A stretch of DNA of 64,000 nt from Polymorphobacter multimanifer (GTDB lineage Bacteria; Pseudomonadota; Alphaproteobacteria; Sphingomonadales; Sphingomonadaceae): contig NZ_JACIIV010000020.1 in assembly GCF_014205635.1 (NCBI RefSeq), forward strand, positions 1 through 64,000, given 5' to 3'. The notes beneath the pieces are model-generated. The model saw only the letters and a program-made list of their open reading frames with translations. It was not told where the DNA came from and did no database searches. Positions 18,342 through 26,972 of the stretch are shown here, piece by piece. The translations under genes were made by a program, and so were the position numbers. Position 1 is the stretch's first letter; each line of letters starts with the position of its first letter.

Positions 18342-19372
18342 TGGGCAAGAAGCCGCGCCCGGCCACGCCCCGCCCTGCAGCCCGCATCCCCGTCGCCGGC
18401 AATGAGCGCGTGCGCGTCGAGGTGGAGTTCGACAAGCCGCAGCTGCTGGTGCCGCTGTTCGGCCAGTATGACCAGAATCTGATCGCGCTCGAAGGCCAGC
18501 TCGGGGTGTATATCTCGGCGCGCGGCAACCGGGTGCAGATCGAGGGCGAGGCCGATGCGGCGGCGCGGGCGCGTGATGTGCTGGCGTCGCTCTATCAGCG
18601 GCTGGTGCATGGCGGCAGCGTCGATGCCGGTGACGTGCTGGGTGCTGTGGCGATTGCCGCCGATCCGTCGCTCGACGGGCTGACGGCGGCCGATGGCGGG
18701 CAATCCACCACCGCTGCCATCCGCACGCGGCGCAAGACGATCGTGGCGCGCTCGCCGACCCAGGTGCGCTACATCGAGGCGCTGGCACACGATTCGATCA
18801 TCTTCGCGCTCGGGCCGGCGGGGACGGGCAAGACCTATCTGGCGGTGGCGCAGGCGGTGAGCCAGCTGATTTCGGGGTCGGTCGACCGGCTGGTGCTGTC
18901 GAGGCCTGCGGTCGAGGCTGGCGAACGGCTGGGGTTCTTGCCGGGGGACATGAAGGACAAGGTCGACCCTTATCTGCGGCCGCTCTACGATGCGCTCTAT
19001 GACATGCTGCCGGCCGAGCAGGTGGAGCGGCGGCTGGCTTCGGGGGAGATCGAGATTGCGCCGCTGGCGTTCATGCGCGGGCGGACACTGGCGTCCGCGT
19101 TCATCATCCTCGACGAGGCGCAGAATACCACGCCGCTACAGATGAAGATGTTCCTCACCCGCTTCGGCGAGAAGAGCCGGATGGTGGTGTGCGGGGACCC
19201 GAACCAGGTCGACCTGCCCGGCCCCAATTCGTCGGGGCTGATCGATGCGGTGCGGCGGCTCGACGGCATTCCGGGCATTTCGGCGCTGCGCTTCAGCAGC
19301 CGCGAAGTGGTGCGGCATCCGCTGGTGGGGCATATCGTCGATGCCTATGAAGGCCCGCCGCAGGATGCGTGA
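18341..19372 (+). CDS. phoH: PhoH-like ATPase
   Basis: A 343-residue P-loop ATPase of the PhoH/YbeZ type. An N-terminal KH-like RNA-binding region precedes the ATPase core with Walker A GPAGTGKT at residues 158-165 and Walker B FIILDEAQN near 255. The family is linked to RNA metabolism and works with YbeY, encoded next in the same operon. The ATG overlaps the miaB stop (TGATG), so translation is coupled. Confidence 0.93.
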
Positions 19373-19375
19373 GCC

Positions 19376-19879
19376 ATGTTGCTGACCGAAACCGAGGTGG
19401 CCAGTGCGCTTTGGGGGGAAGCGGACTGGTCGGCGCTGGCGAGTGCTGCAGTGGCGGCGGGGCTGGACGTGACGCCGCGCGGAGGGCTGGCGACGGCGGA
19501 TTTCTGCGTGGAAGCGAGCGTGCGGCTGACCGATGATGCCGAGGTGCACACGCTCAACCGGCAGTTCCGGCAGAAGGACAAGCCGACCAATGTGCTGAGC
19601 TTTCCGATGATCGATGGCGACGGCTTCGAGGCGCTGGCGAACACCGATGATGGCGAGGTGCTGCTGGGCGACATCGTGCTGGCGGCGGAGACCTGCGCGC
19701 GCGAGGCGGCGGAAAAAGGTTGGCCGGTGGAACACTATGCGCAAGCGCTGATTGTCCATGGCACATTGCACCTGCTAGGCTATGACCATGAGACCGGAGA
19801 GAGTGAGGCTGATGCCATGGAAGCGCTCGAGCGCGAGGCGTGCGCGCGGCTGGGCCTGCCCGACCCCTATGCGGATTGA
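19376..19879 (+). CDS. ybeY: Endoribonuclease YbeY (rRNA maturation factor)
   Basis: A 167-residue metal-dependent RNase involved in 16S rRNA 3'-end maturation and ribosome quality control. The zinc site H-x3-H-x5-H is complete: His128, His132 and His138 in HGTLHLLGYDH. The stretch KPTNVLSFP near residue 69 is also conserved. It lies three bases after phoH. Confidence 0.94.
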   Translation: MLLTETEVASALWGEADWSALASAAVAAGLDVTPRGGLATADFCVEASVRLTDDAEVHTLNRQFRQKDKPTNVLSFPMIDGDGFEALANTDDGEVLLGDIVLAAETCAREAAEKGWPVEHYAQALIVHGTLHLLGYDHETGESEADAMEALEREACARLGLPDPYAD

Positions 19880-19887
19880 AGCAGCTC

Positions 19888-20814
19888 GTGGCTGACCAGG
19901 AAGGCGATAGTAGCACCGACCTTACGGGTCGATTGTGGCGCTCGGTGCTGCGCCTGCTCGGACAGGCGCCGGAAACGTCGCTCCGCGAGAGCCTGGAAGA
20001 GGCGATCGACGAGCACAGCGATGATGTCGATTCGGACGACGACCTGACCGCGGTCGAGCGGACGATGCTCAAGAACATCCTGCATTTCGGCGAGCGGCGG
20101 GTGGGTGATATCGCGGTGCCGCGATCGGACATGGTGATGTTCGATGAATCGCAGGGTTTTCCGGCACTTGTCGCCTTCATTCGCGAAGCCGGGCACAGCC
20201 GGGTGCCGGTGTGGCGCGGCGACCGCGACCAGATCATCGGCATGGCGCATGTGAAGGACATCTACACGCTGATCGCCGAGACCTTTTCCGATGCGGTGTC
20301 GTCGTCGCGCTTTGCCGACCAGCCGATCGAGCCGCTGTTGCGACCGGTACTGTTCGTGCCGGCATCGATGCGGATCGTCGATCTGCTGGCGCGGATGCGG
20401 GCCGGGCGGACGCACATGGCGATCATGATCGACGAATATGGCGGGTCCGACGGGCTGGTGACGATCGAGGACCTGGTCGAGGAGATTGTCGGCGATATCG
20501 AGGACGAGCATGACGAGGACGAGGCAGCGCTCATCCAGTCGATCGGCGAGGATCTTTGGGAGGCCGATGCGCGGCTGACGCTCGACGAGCTGGAAGAGAC
20601 GCTGGGGCTGAAGTTCGGCGATGCCGAGATCGATGCCGAGGTGGATACGCTGGGTGGCATGGTATTCATGCTCGCGGGGCGCGTGCCGGCACCCGGCGAG
20701 AGCGTGGAGGCGCCGGGGGGCTGGCGCTTCGAGGTGATCGACGGCGATCTGCGGCGGGTGAAGCGGCTGCGGCTGCATGCGCCGGAGCCGCGCGAGATCC
20801 GCCAGCACGCATGA
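19888..20814 (+). CDS. CorC/HlyC-type CBS-domain protein
   Basis: A 308-residue cytoplasmic protein with the DLTAVERTMLKNILHFGERRV lead-in, two CBS domains (about residues 70-195) that bind adenine nucleotides, and a C-terminal CorC_HlyC domain (about 215-300) ending LRLHA-type. It lacks the N-terminal DUF21 membrane part, as CorC (YbeX) does. The family is tied to Mg2+/Co2+ efflux and ribosome-related functions. The GTG start at 19888 is preferred; a TTG at 19876 overlapping the ybeY stop is the alternative. Confidence 0.87.
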   Translation: MADQEGDSSTDLTGRLWRSVLRLLGQAPETSLRESLEEAIDEHSDDVDSDDDLTAVERTMLKNILHFGERRVGDIAVPRSDMVMFDESQGFPALVAFIREAGHSRVPVWRGDRDQIIGMAHVKDIYTLIAETFSDAVSSSRFADQPIEPLLRPVLFVPASMRIVDLLARMRAGRTHMAIMIDEYGGSDGLVTIEDLVEEIVGDIEDEHDEDEAALIQSIGEDLWEADARLTLDELEETLGLKFGDAEIDAEVDTLGGMVFMLAGRVPAPGESVEAPGGWRFEVIDGDLRRVKRLRLHAPEPREIRQHA

Positions 20815-21587
20815 CCCCTGCCGTCGGTTTGCCCGCCGAACTGGCGGCGCGCATTGCCGGGTGGCAGCGCGCGGCAGGGCGGCCGCTGCTGGTGGGGCTG
20901 AGCGGGGCGCAGGGATCGGGCAAATCGACGGTGGCAGCGGGGATTGCCGCGGCGCTGGCGGCCGACGGGCTGGCGACTGCCATTCTGGGCCTTGATGATG
21001 TGTATCTGACACGCGCCGACCGGCTGGCGCTGGCGGAACGGGTGCATCCGCTGCTGGCGACGCGGGGGCCACCGGGGACGCATGACCTCGACCTGGCGCA
21101 TGAGGTGCTGGATGCGCTGCTGGCCGGCCGTTCGGTGGCGGTGCCGCGCTTCGACAAGCCGGCGGACGACAGGGCGCCGGTTGCGGACTGGCCGGTGGTG
21201 GAGGCGCCGGCGGTCGTGCTGTTCGAGGGCTGGTGCGTGGGGGCGCGGCCCCTGGCGGACTGGTCGGCGCCGATCAACGCGCTCGAGGCCGAGGAGGATA
21301 GTGACGGCCGGTGGCGGGCGCATGTCGCAGCATCGCTGGCCGGGCGTTATGCTGCTCTTTGGGAGCGGCTCGACCGGCTGATCCTGCTGCAGGCGCCTGA
21401 CTGGCCGACCGTGTGCGGCTGGCGCGCCGAGCAGGAGGAACGGAGCAATGCGGGGAGCATGGACGCGGCGGCGCTGGCGCGGTTCATGATGCATTATGAG
21501 CGGCTGACACGAGCGATACTGGCGGCGCCGCCGGCGGCGGACCTTGCCATCATGCTCGACGCCGGACGCAGGCAGATTGTCATTTGA
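20811..21587 (+). CDS. D-glycerate 3-kinase-like P-loop kinase
   Basis: A 258-residue kinase of the uridine-kinase/phosphoribulokinase-like fold, similar to plant GLYK and fungal YGR205w-type enzymes. The P-loop GLSGAQGSGKST lies at residues 29-40. LGLDDVYLTRADR and THDLDLAHEVLDAL follow, and VVLFEGWCVGARP holds the Walker B region. The likely reaction is phosphorylation of D-glycerate to 3-phosphoglycerate; this is by family resemblance. Its ATG overlaps the corC stop (ATGA). Confidence 0.8.
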   Translation: MTPAVGLPAELAARIAGWQRAAGRPLLVGLSGAQGSGKSTVAAGIAAALAADGLATAILGLDDVYLTRADRLALAERVHPLLATRGPPGTHDLDLAHEVLDALLAGRSVAVPRFDKPADDRAPVADWPVVEAPAVVLFEGWCVGARPLADWSAPINALEAEEDSDGRWRAHVAASLAGRYAALWERLDRLILLQAPDWPTVCGWRAEQEERSNAGSMDAAALARFMMHYERLTRAILAAPPAADLAIMLDAGRRQIVI

Positions 21588-21646
21588 CCGGGACGCAGCC
21601 GCTGGCTTAGGGCGCCGGTATTCAGAGTCTGTGACGGGGGGGCCTT

Positions 21647-22270
21647 GTGGGGCTGAAGCTTGGCGTGTGCGGTCTTGTGCTTGGGCTCGCGGCAGTGCCC
21701 GCTGCTGCGCAGGAGCGGCCGGAGATTGCGATCGGCCTTCTCGATCATGGCGTTCGCAAACCGTTCCGCGCCGCGCCACCGACCGGCTTCGACCTGTATG
21801 AAGGCGAGGAGGAGCGGGGCAGCGTCGATGTGCAGCTTGTCTATCGCACCGCACCGCTCGGCTTTGCGCTGAAGCCGCGGCTGACGGCGCGGCTGCAGGT
21901 CAACACCGAAGGCGGCACCAACTTCGCGAGCCTGGGGGCCGAATGGCGGCAGCATGTGTTGCAGGGGCGGGTTTATGGCCAGATCGGGATCGGGCTGGCG
22001 GTCCACGACGGCTATCGCTTCACCCCCGATCCGTTCGCGCCCGGGCTGGCGCTCGCCGAGGCGCTGCGGCGGCTGGAGATCGAGGCGACGCGCACATCGT
22101 TCGGATCGCGGGTGCTGTTCAATCCCAATCTCTCGGTCGGGGTGACGCTGAGCGAACGTGTGGCGGTGGAAGCGGCCTTCGAGCATTTCAGCCATGCCGC
22201 GCTGTTTTCCGCGCAGAACCCGGGAATCAACAATATCGGGCTGCGGCTGGTGGTGGCGCTGGGCAAATGA
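21647..22270 (+). CDS. PagL-like acyloxyacyl hydrolase / lipid A 3-O-deacylase
   Basis: A 207-residue outer-membrane beta-barrel candidate with a signal peptide (1-22, AAA-Q). The C-terminal block FEHFSHAALFSAQNPGINN matches the PagL active-site region: His180 and Ser182 align with the catalytic His126-x-Ser128 of Pseudomonas PagL. The catalytic Glu140 of that enzyme appears to align with an Asn here (residue 195), so activity is uncertain. GTG 21647 is the start that keeps the full signal peptide. It overlaps the next gene. Confidence 0.75.
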   Translation: MGLKLGVCGLVLGLAAVPAAAQERPEIAIGLLDHGVRKPFRAAPPTGFDLYEGEEERGSVDVQLVYRTAPLGFALKPRLTARLQVNTEGGTNFASLGAEWRQHVLQGRVYGQIGIGLAVHDGYRFTPDPFAPGLALAEALRRLEIEATRTSFGSRVLFNPNLSVGVTLSERVAVEAAFEHFSHAALFSAQNPGINNIGLRLVVALGK

Positions 22271-22581
22271 TGGCGATGCTTGCGGCAATGCTGGTGGCGA
22301 CGCAGGGCGCGCCACCCCCCGAGACGGAAATGCTGGTCGTCGCCGAACGGATGAAGCGGCTGAAGCTCGAAACCAGGACGGACCGCAGGACGGGTGTTGC
22401 GCGCTGCGTGATGAAACGGCGCAGCGGCGACCCGGTGTTCGACGCGCTGATGTGCGACGCGGTTCTGGCGTGCGCCAAAACGGTGACGACGCGCCCTGCC
22501 ATGGAGGCGTGCCTCGCGCCGACGCTGGAGGGCCATGCGCTCGACCTCGCCGCACGGCGCGCGGCGGCGCTGAAGAACTGA
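22267..22581 (+). CDS. Small secreted protein of unknown function
   Basis: A 104-residue protein with an Ala/Met-rich N-terminus (MMAMLAAMLVATQGA) resembling a signal peptide, then a basic region with three or four cysteines (VARCVMKRRSGD, MCDAVLACAK, ACLAP). The Cys pattern suggests disulfides in the periplasm. I do not recognise the family. The ATG overlaps the stop of the PagL-like gene by four bases, so the two are coupled, and a terminator follows at once. Confidence 0.65.
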   Translation: MMAMLAAMLVATQGAPPPETEMLVVAERMKRLKLETRTDRRTGVARCVMKRRSGDPVFDALMCDAVLACAKTVTTRPAMEACLAPTLEGHALDLAARRAAALKN

Positions 22582-22588
22582 CAAAAAG

Positions 22589-22614
22589 AAAGCCCCGGCG
22601 GTGACCGGGGCTTT
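22589..22614. terminator. Strong bidirectional terminator
   Basis: Ten-base arms AAAGCCCCGG and CCGGGGCTTT enclose a six-base loop. The hairpin is flanked by A-rich sequence on the left, so on the minus strand it ends in a T-run. It separates the plus-strand small secreted protein gene from the convergent SWIB gene. Confidence 0.88.
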
Positions 22615-22635
22615 CGGGTCGGTTGGTGAGAGCGC

Positions 22636-22893
22636 TTACTTGAGGTGGCGCGACAGATGCTTGTTCATTTCGAACATCGAGCAGCTGTCCTTCTCGAAAA
22701 TCTTCTTCAGCTTGTCGTCAGCCATGATCTCGCGCTTGTTGGCAGGGTTCTGCAGATCGTGCTTCTTGATGTATTCCCACATCTTGCTGACAACCTGACC
22801 GCGGGGCAGCGGGTCCTTGCCCACGATTGCGGCCAGATCGGCCGAGGGTGTCAGCGGCTTCTGCAGGCCGTCGAGCTTCTTCGCTTCTGCCAT
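22636..22893 (-). CDS. SWIB/MDM2-domain protein
   Basis: An 85-residue protein that is almost entirely one SWIB domain: LTPSADLAAIVGKDPLPRGQ, then KMWEYIKKHDLQNPANKREI and the basic LKKIF stretch. In eukaryotes the domain occurs in SWI/SNF BAF60 subunits; bacterial stand-alone forms occur in Chlamydia and many alphaproteobacteria, with chromatin- or topology-related roles proposed. It has its own GGGGA site and a terminator directly downstream. Confidence 0.9.
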   Translation of the reverse strand: MAEAKKLDGLQKPLTPSADLAAIVGKDPLPRGQVVSKMWEYIKKHDLQNPANKREIMADDKLKKIFEKDSCSMFEMNKHLSRHLK

Positions 22894-22961
22894 GGTTCTC
22901 CCCTTCGTTGGCAGTGTGACCGGGCATTTTCGCCGGCCTTCTGCATATTGCTTAGCGCAAG

Positions 22962-23315
22962 TCAGCCGTCGCGCAACTGCTTCGATACGTCTTCCATCGA
23001 CTTTTCGGCAGTTTGCAGGCTTTCCATGTCCTGCTGCACCCCGCGAAGGATGCGCGCGGCGAACTCGCGGTGCATGAGACCGCGTTCATGGCCTGCCGTA
23101 CGGTCGGGTGCATAGGCCTCGATATCGGCGCGGGTGATGCTGCCCTGCGCATCGAGCAGCCGTTCGACCGTGTCGAGCCGCTCCTTCACTACGGCGACTT
23201 CGCCGGCGAGCGCCATGACGATCGACAGCAGCCGGTCGATGGCGGGATCTTCGAAATACTTCGGCCGGGCACCTTTTGGCTTGGCGCCGGCGCGGTCGAT
23301 CCAGTCCAGACTCAT
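22962..23315 (-). CDS. Small helical protein, last gene of the TonB operon
   Basis: A 117-residue hydrophilic protein, strongly helical by composition, with a probable coiled coil around VAVVKERLDTVERLLDAQG (residues 40-58). The C-terminal half is charged and carries FAARILRGVQQDMESL. No family is recognised. Its ATG overlaps the methyltransferase stop (ATGA), so the two are made together and may interact. It has no signal peptide. Confidence 0.7.
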   Translation of the reverse strand: MSLDWIDRAGAKPKGARPKYFEDPAIDRLLSIVMALAGEVAVVKERLDTVERLLDAQGSITRADIEAYAPDRTAGHERGLMHREFAARILRGVQQDMESLQTAEKSMEDVSKQLRDG

Positions 23316-24541
23316 GCGGCGGGTTTCCCCGATGGTTTCCCCGATGGCTTCCACGCGCCATAGGCGTGCCAGACGGCGGCGCGGCCGAAATCCTCGGCGT
23401 CGCCTTCCACCGAGCGGGGGAAGATCGTTTCGTCGACCACGGCGTGGACCTTGGCTTCGAACTGGGCGGCGCGCGGAAATCCGGCTTCTTCCAGAATGTC
23501 GTGGAGGTCGGTGGCGTGCATAGCCGACCAGAAGGGCTCGTTGTTGTTGAAGGCATCCCAATCGCGCATGAACTGCTCGAACAGGGGCATTTCGGGGGTG
23601 TATTGGGGCTGTTCGAGGTGGAACATCAGGCCTTCCGGGGCGAGCACGCGGTATCCCTCGGCGATGATGCGGGGCAGCGCCTGGCCGCTGGTCTCGTGCA
23701 GGAACATCGTCGTCTGCACCCAATCGAAATGGCCGTCGGCGAATTGCGGCAGGCTTTCGGCATTGGCCTGGACGAAGCGGATGTTGTTCACCCCCAGCGA
23801 GCGCGCCCGGGCATGAGCGTAGCGCAGCACCGGGGCGGCGGTGTCGATGGCGATGACCTCCGCTTGCGGAAACGCCATCGCCAGCGGCAGGGCGGAATGG
23901 CCGACGGTGGTGCCGATATCGAGGATGCGGCGCGGGGACCAGTGGGGGCGCGTTTCCTTCGCCCATTTGGCGAGCGCCTGGCCACCGCCGTCCGACAGGG
24001 CGCCCATGCCGCCGCCGGTGGTGACGAAGATGCCGCAATCGTAGTTGGCACCGGCGGACACATCGCCTGGCCGCTCCTCGCCGTGATAGCTGCCGGGCAT
24101 GCAGTGGATGTCCACGGCGCGCTGATAGGGCGGGACTGCGACCAAGGGGTCGAGCTCAAGGCCCTGGTAGTTGCCCGAGGCGGTGCGCGCGCGGGCATCG
24201 AGATCGTCGAGCTGGCGGAGCACGATGGCGCGGCCGTTCTGCTGGCGCATCTCCATGTTGTTGCGTTTCAGCGCACTCCAGAAGCGGTGATAGGGGTCCT
24301 GGTTCATCGCCTTGCGGACTTCGAAGCGGTCGGCGGGCTCGCGGCCATGGTCGGCGACGAATTTGGGGAGCGCGCGCTTTTCATAAGCGAGGCGGTTGCC
24401 GGGGCCGAGCGAGCCGGCGACATGCTTGTTGAGGTTGGCGAGGAAGTTGAAGCGGGCGCGCTCGTCATGGCTCGCTTTCGGGAACACACCGTGCGTACCG
24501 ACCATCGAATAGGGGGGTGGGATATCGTCGTGAATCGCCAT
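23312..24541 (-). CDS. SAM-dependent methyltransferase with a long N-terminal domain
   Basis: A 409-residue protein. A class I Rossmann methyltransferase domain covers about residues 205-335, with motif I ILDIGTTVGHSALPLA, the acidic end of strand 2 in EVIAIDTAAPVLRYA, and motif IV-like HFDWVQTTMFLHE. The 200 residues before it (starting MAIHDDIPPPYSM) are not a family I recognise. A short duplication gives KPSGKPSGKP at the C-terminus. It sits between a nitrilase-fold gene and a small coiled-coil gene in the TonB/MFS operon. The acceptor is unknown; a transported small molecule is a reasonable guess. Confidence 0.8.
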   Translation of the reverse strand: MAIHDDIPPPYSMVGTHGVFPKASHDERARFNFLANLNKHVAGSLGPGNRLAYEKRALPKFVADHGREPADRFEVRKAMNQDPYHRFWSALKRNNMEMRQQNGRAIVLRQLDDLDARARTASGNYQGLELDPLVAVPPYQRAVDIHCMPGSYHGEERPGDVSAGANYDCGIFVTTGGGMGALSDGGGQALAKWAKETRPHWSPRRILDIGTTVGHSALPLAMAFPQAEVIAIDTAAPVLRYAHARARSLGVNNIRFVQANAESLPQFADGHFDWVQTTMFLHETSGQALPRIIAEGYRVLAPEGLMFHLEQPQYTPEMPLFEQFMRDWDAFNNNEPFWSAMHATDLHDILEEAGFPRAAQFEAKVHAVVDETIFPRSVEGDAEDFGRAAVWHAYGAWKPSGKPSGKPAA

Positions 24542-24555
24542 GATCGGTCTCCGGC

Positions 24556-25686
24556 TCAGATGATACCCGCTTTTGCGAGTTTTTCGATGACGGCGGCCTG
24601 GGTGCGGGCGAAGTGATCGCGGTCCGGCGTTTTCACAGCGCCGTTCTCGATGAGCGTGTTGGCGGGTTGCACCGAGCCGGCATAGGCGGCGGCAAAGAGC
24701 TCGAGCCGCTGGCGGCTGAGATAGTTGGTCATGCCGGGCTTGCGGCGGGCGCGGCGCAGGCCGGTGATGTCGATGTCTGCGAACGCCGTGAAGGTTTCCC
24801 CGGCGTTCGATTCGGCGAGGACATTGCCCTTCCAGTCGATGAGGGCGGAATTGCCGTCGGCGGATGCCAGCGGCATCGCGGTGCCGCCGATGCCGGCAGT
24901 GTTGGCGCTGACGACATAGGCGAGGTTCTCGAAGGCGCGGGCCCGCCGCGCGATCGCCTTGTGGGTGAGCATCGGCGAGCCGATTTCCGACGAGCAATGG
25001 ACGAAGACTTCCGCCCCGCGCAGCGCATGGGCACGGGCGATTTCGGGGTAGAGGATTTCTTCGGATGCGATCGCCGCCAGCCGGCCGATTTCGGTGACGG
25101 CGACGGGGAAGACGCCATCGAGGCCGTAGATATCGAGATAGCGGTCCCACAGATCGTGGGGGGTGACGGCGTACATCGAATTGAGGCGGCGGTAGCGCAG
25201 CACGACATCGCCCGAGGGGCCGATGATGAAGCTGGTCTGGAAATACAGGCCGGGAAAGTGCGTGTCGGTCTCATAGGCGTTGCCGGCGAGGTGGAGCTTC
25301 AACCGTTGCGCGAGCGCGCCAAGGGCTGTGTATTCGGGGCCGCCCTCGGCGATGGCCGCCTTGTCGGCAAAGGCTTCGATGCCGATGCGGCCGGGGTAGG
25401 AGGTGAACAGATATTCGGGGAGCACGGCGAGCTTGAGGGGGCTGCCGCCATATTGCTCGATGAAGATTTTTGCCTGGAGGATCTGGGCGCCGACGCGGTC
25501 GATCTGTGCGAGCATCGCGGCGCGGGCGGCGGCGCGATCGGGGGCGGCTTCCACGCTTTCGGCACGGAGCTGCATCGCCACGGCGGCGTAGAGCGGCACG
25601 GTAACGGCTTCGGCGGCTTGCAGCATCTCGGGCATCAGGCTGCTCGCCAGCGTGGCGGCGAGGAAGCGGCGGCGATCGAGCTCCAT
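24556..25686 (-). CDS. Tat-exported nitrilase-superfamily protein with substituted catalytic residues
   Basis: A 376-residue carbon-nitrogen hydrolase-fold protein. MELDRRRFLAATLASSL is a twin-arginine signal, so it is probably folded in the cytoplasm and exported. Family landmarks are LAVLPEYLF, GDVVLRYRRLNS and GRLAAIASEEILYPEIAR. Of the Glu-Lys-Cys triad, Glu91 is present, but Lys appears to be Arg167 and the nucleophile Cys appears to be Ser208; Cys231 lies in a different position. Normal amidase chemistry is therefore doubtful, and binding or altered catalysis is possible. The start at 25686 is chosen for the Tat signal. It lies in an operon with TonB receptor and MFS genes. Confidence 0.82.
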   Translation of the reverse strand: MELDRRRFLAATLASSLMPEMLQAAEAVTVPLYAAVAMQLRAESVEAAPDRAAARAAMLAQIDRVGAQILQAKIFIEQYGGSPLKLAVLPEYLFTSYPGRIGIEAFADKAAIAEGGPEYTALGALAQRLKLHLAGNAYETDTHFPGLYFQTSFIIGPSGDVVLRYRRLNSMYAVTPHDLWDRYLDIYGLDGVFPVAVTEIGRLAAIASEEILYPEIARAHALRGAEVFVHCSSEIGSPMLTHKAIARRARAFENLAYVVSANTAGIGGTAMPLASADGNSALIDWKGNVLAESNAGETFTAFADIDITGLRRARRKPGMTNYLSRQRLELFAAAYAGSVQPANTLIENGAVKTPDRDHFARTQAAVIEKLAKAGII

Positions 25687-25696
25687 GCGGGCCTCC

Positions 25697-26956
25697 TCAT
25701 GCCGGCACCGTTGGTGGCAGTGCGGGGGGTGCCAGCGCCGGGGCTTCGGGGTAGCGGCCGAGCAGCAGCGGCAGCAGCGCGCCGACGAGGAACAGGCCCA
25801 CTGCCACGCTGAGCATCGCATCGTAGTTGCCGGTGGCATCGCGCACCGCGCCATAGATGGCGGGGCTGATGGCCGAGCCGATGCCGAAGGGCATGTAGAG
25901 CATGCCGTAGATCTTGCCGTAATGCGCCATGCCGAAATAGCGGCCGGCGAGATAGGCGATGAGGTCCGATTCCGCCCCGGCGGCGAAGCCGAGCAGCACC
26001 GCGGCGGCCATGAGCGTGCCGAGCGGCGCGCCGCTGCCCATGAGCAGCACGCATGACAGGGCGGGGGCGGCGAGGATGGGGACGAGCACCGCCGGCGCCC
26101 AGAAGCGATCGAACAACAGGCCGGTGACGAGCCGGCCGACGAGGATGCCGAGTGCCAGCACGCTCATCACCGTTGCCCCTTGCGCCGCGGTGAAGCCGTG
26201 GAGCCGGGTGATCTCGACCATGTTGATGAAGGCGCCGCCGAAGGCCAGCGCCACACAGGCGATCGACACCCAGATGACCCAGAAGCGGTAGCCGCGCACG
26301 GCGGTGCCGAGCGAGAGGCCGAGGAGCTTGCCATCGGCACCCGATAGCCCGGCGGGGCGCTCCTCGGGGCGGGGCTCGCGGAAAAGCCAGAGGGTGAGCG
26401 GCAGTGCCACCAGCAGCGGCAGCAGCGCCAGCGTGGGGAAGGCGGCGCGCCAGCCAGAGCCGAAGAAGGCACCATCTATGGCGGCGCGGGCGAGCTGGGG
26501 CACGACGATTCCAGCGAGGCTGGTGCCGAGCAGGAGGATGCCCAGCGCAAGGCCGCGATTCTGCACGAACCACATGTTGACCGCCCGGCTCCAGGTGACC
26601 GGGGTGGAGCCGATGCCGACAAGGCCGACGAGCGCCCACATGCCGAACCAGGCGAGCTTGGTGGGGGGCATGACGGCGAAAAGCGCGAACGCCAGCCCGA
26701 AGGCGACGAGGCTGGCAATCGCCACCGGGCGGACGCCCCAGCGATCGGCGGCACCACCATAGACGGGCGAGAGCAGCGACGCGATGACGCCGAAGGTGGT
26801 GATGCCGAGGTTGATTTCGAGGAAGCTCCAGCCGAGCTCGGCATGGACGGGGCCGATGACCGCGGGAAGCACGTTGAACGGGATCGGCGAGGCACCGCAG
26901 GCGACGCCGATCATGCCCGCGGCCAGCACCGGGCCGCCCTTGCGGAATTCGCCCAT
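25697..26956 (-). CDS. Major facilitator superfamily transporter
   Basis: A 419-residue inner-membrane carrier with about 12 helices. The loop 2-3 signature is GGAADRWGVRP and the second-half equivalent is GRLVTGLLFDRF. The layout resembles the monocarboxylate/oxalate-formate type of MFS proteins common in sphingomonads. It starts 17 bases after the TonB-receptor stop, which suggests that it carries across the inner membrane what the receptor brings through the outer membrane. The substrate is not readable from sequence. Confidence 0.88.
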   Translation of the reverse strand: MGEFRKGGPVLAAGMIGVACGASPIPFNVLPAVIGPVHAELGWSFLEINLGITTFGVIASLLSPVYGGAADRWGVRPVAIASLVAFGLAFALFAVMPPTKLAWFGMWALVGLVGIGSTPVTWSRAVNMWFVQNRGLALGILLLGTSLAGIVVPQLARAAIDGAFFGSGWRAAFPTLALLPLLVALPLTLWLFREPRPEERPAGLSGADGKLLGLSLGTAVRGYRFWVIWVSIACVALAFGGAFINMVEITRLHGFTAAQGATVMSVLALGILVGRLVTGLLFDRFWAPAVLVPILAAPALSCVLLMGSGAPLGTLMAAAVLLGFAAGAESDLIAYLAGRYFGMAHYGKIYGMLYMPFGIGSAISPAIYGAVRDATGNYDAMLSVAVGLFLVGALLPLLLGRYPEAPALAPPALPPTVPA

Positions 26957-26972
26957 CAGCCGCCCCCGCCCA

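Noticed and set aside
19840-19887. Upstream extension of the corC frame
   Set aside because: It lies wholly inside ybeY in another frame and adds residues unlike CorC N-termini.
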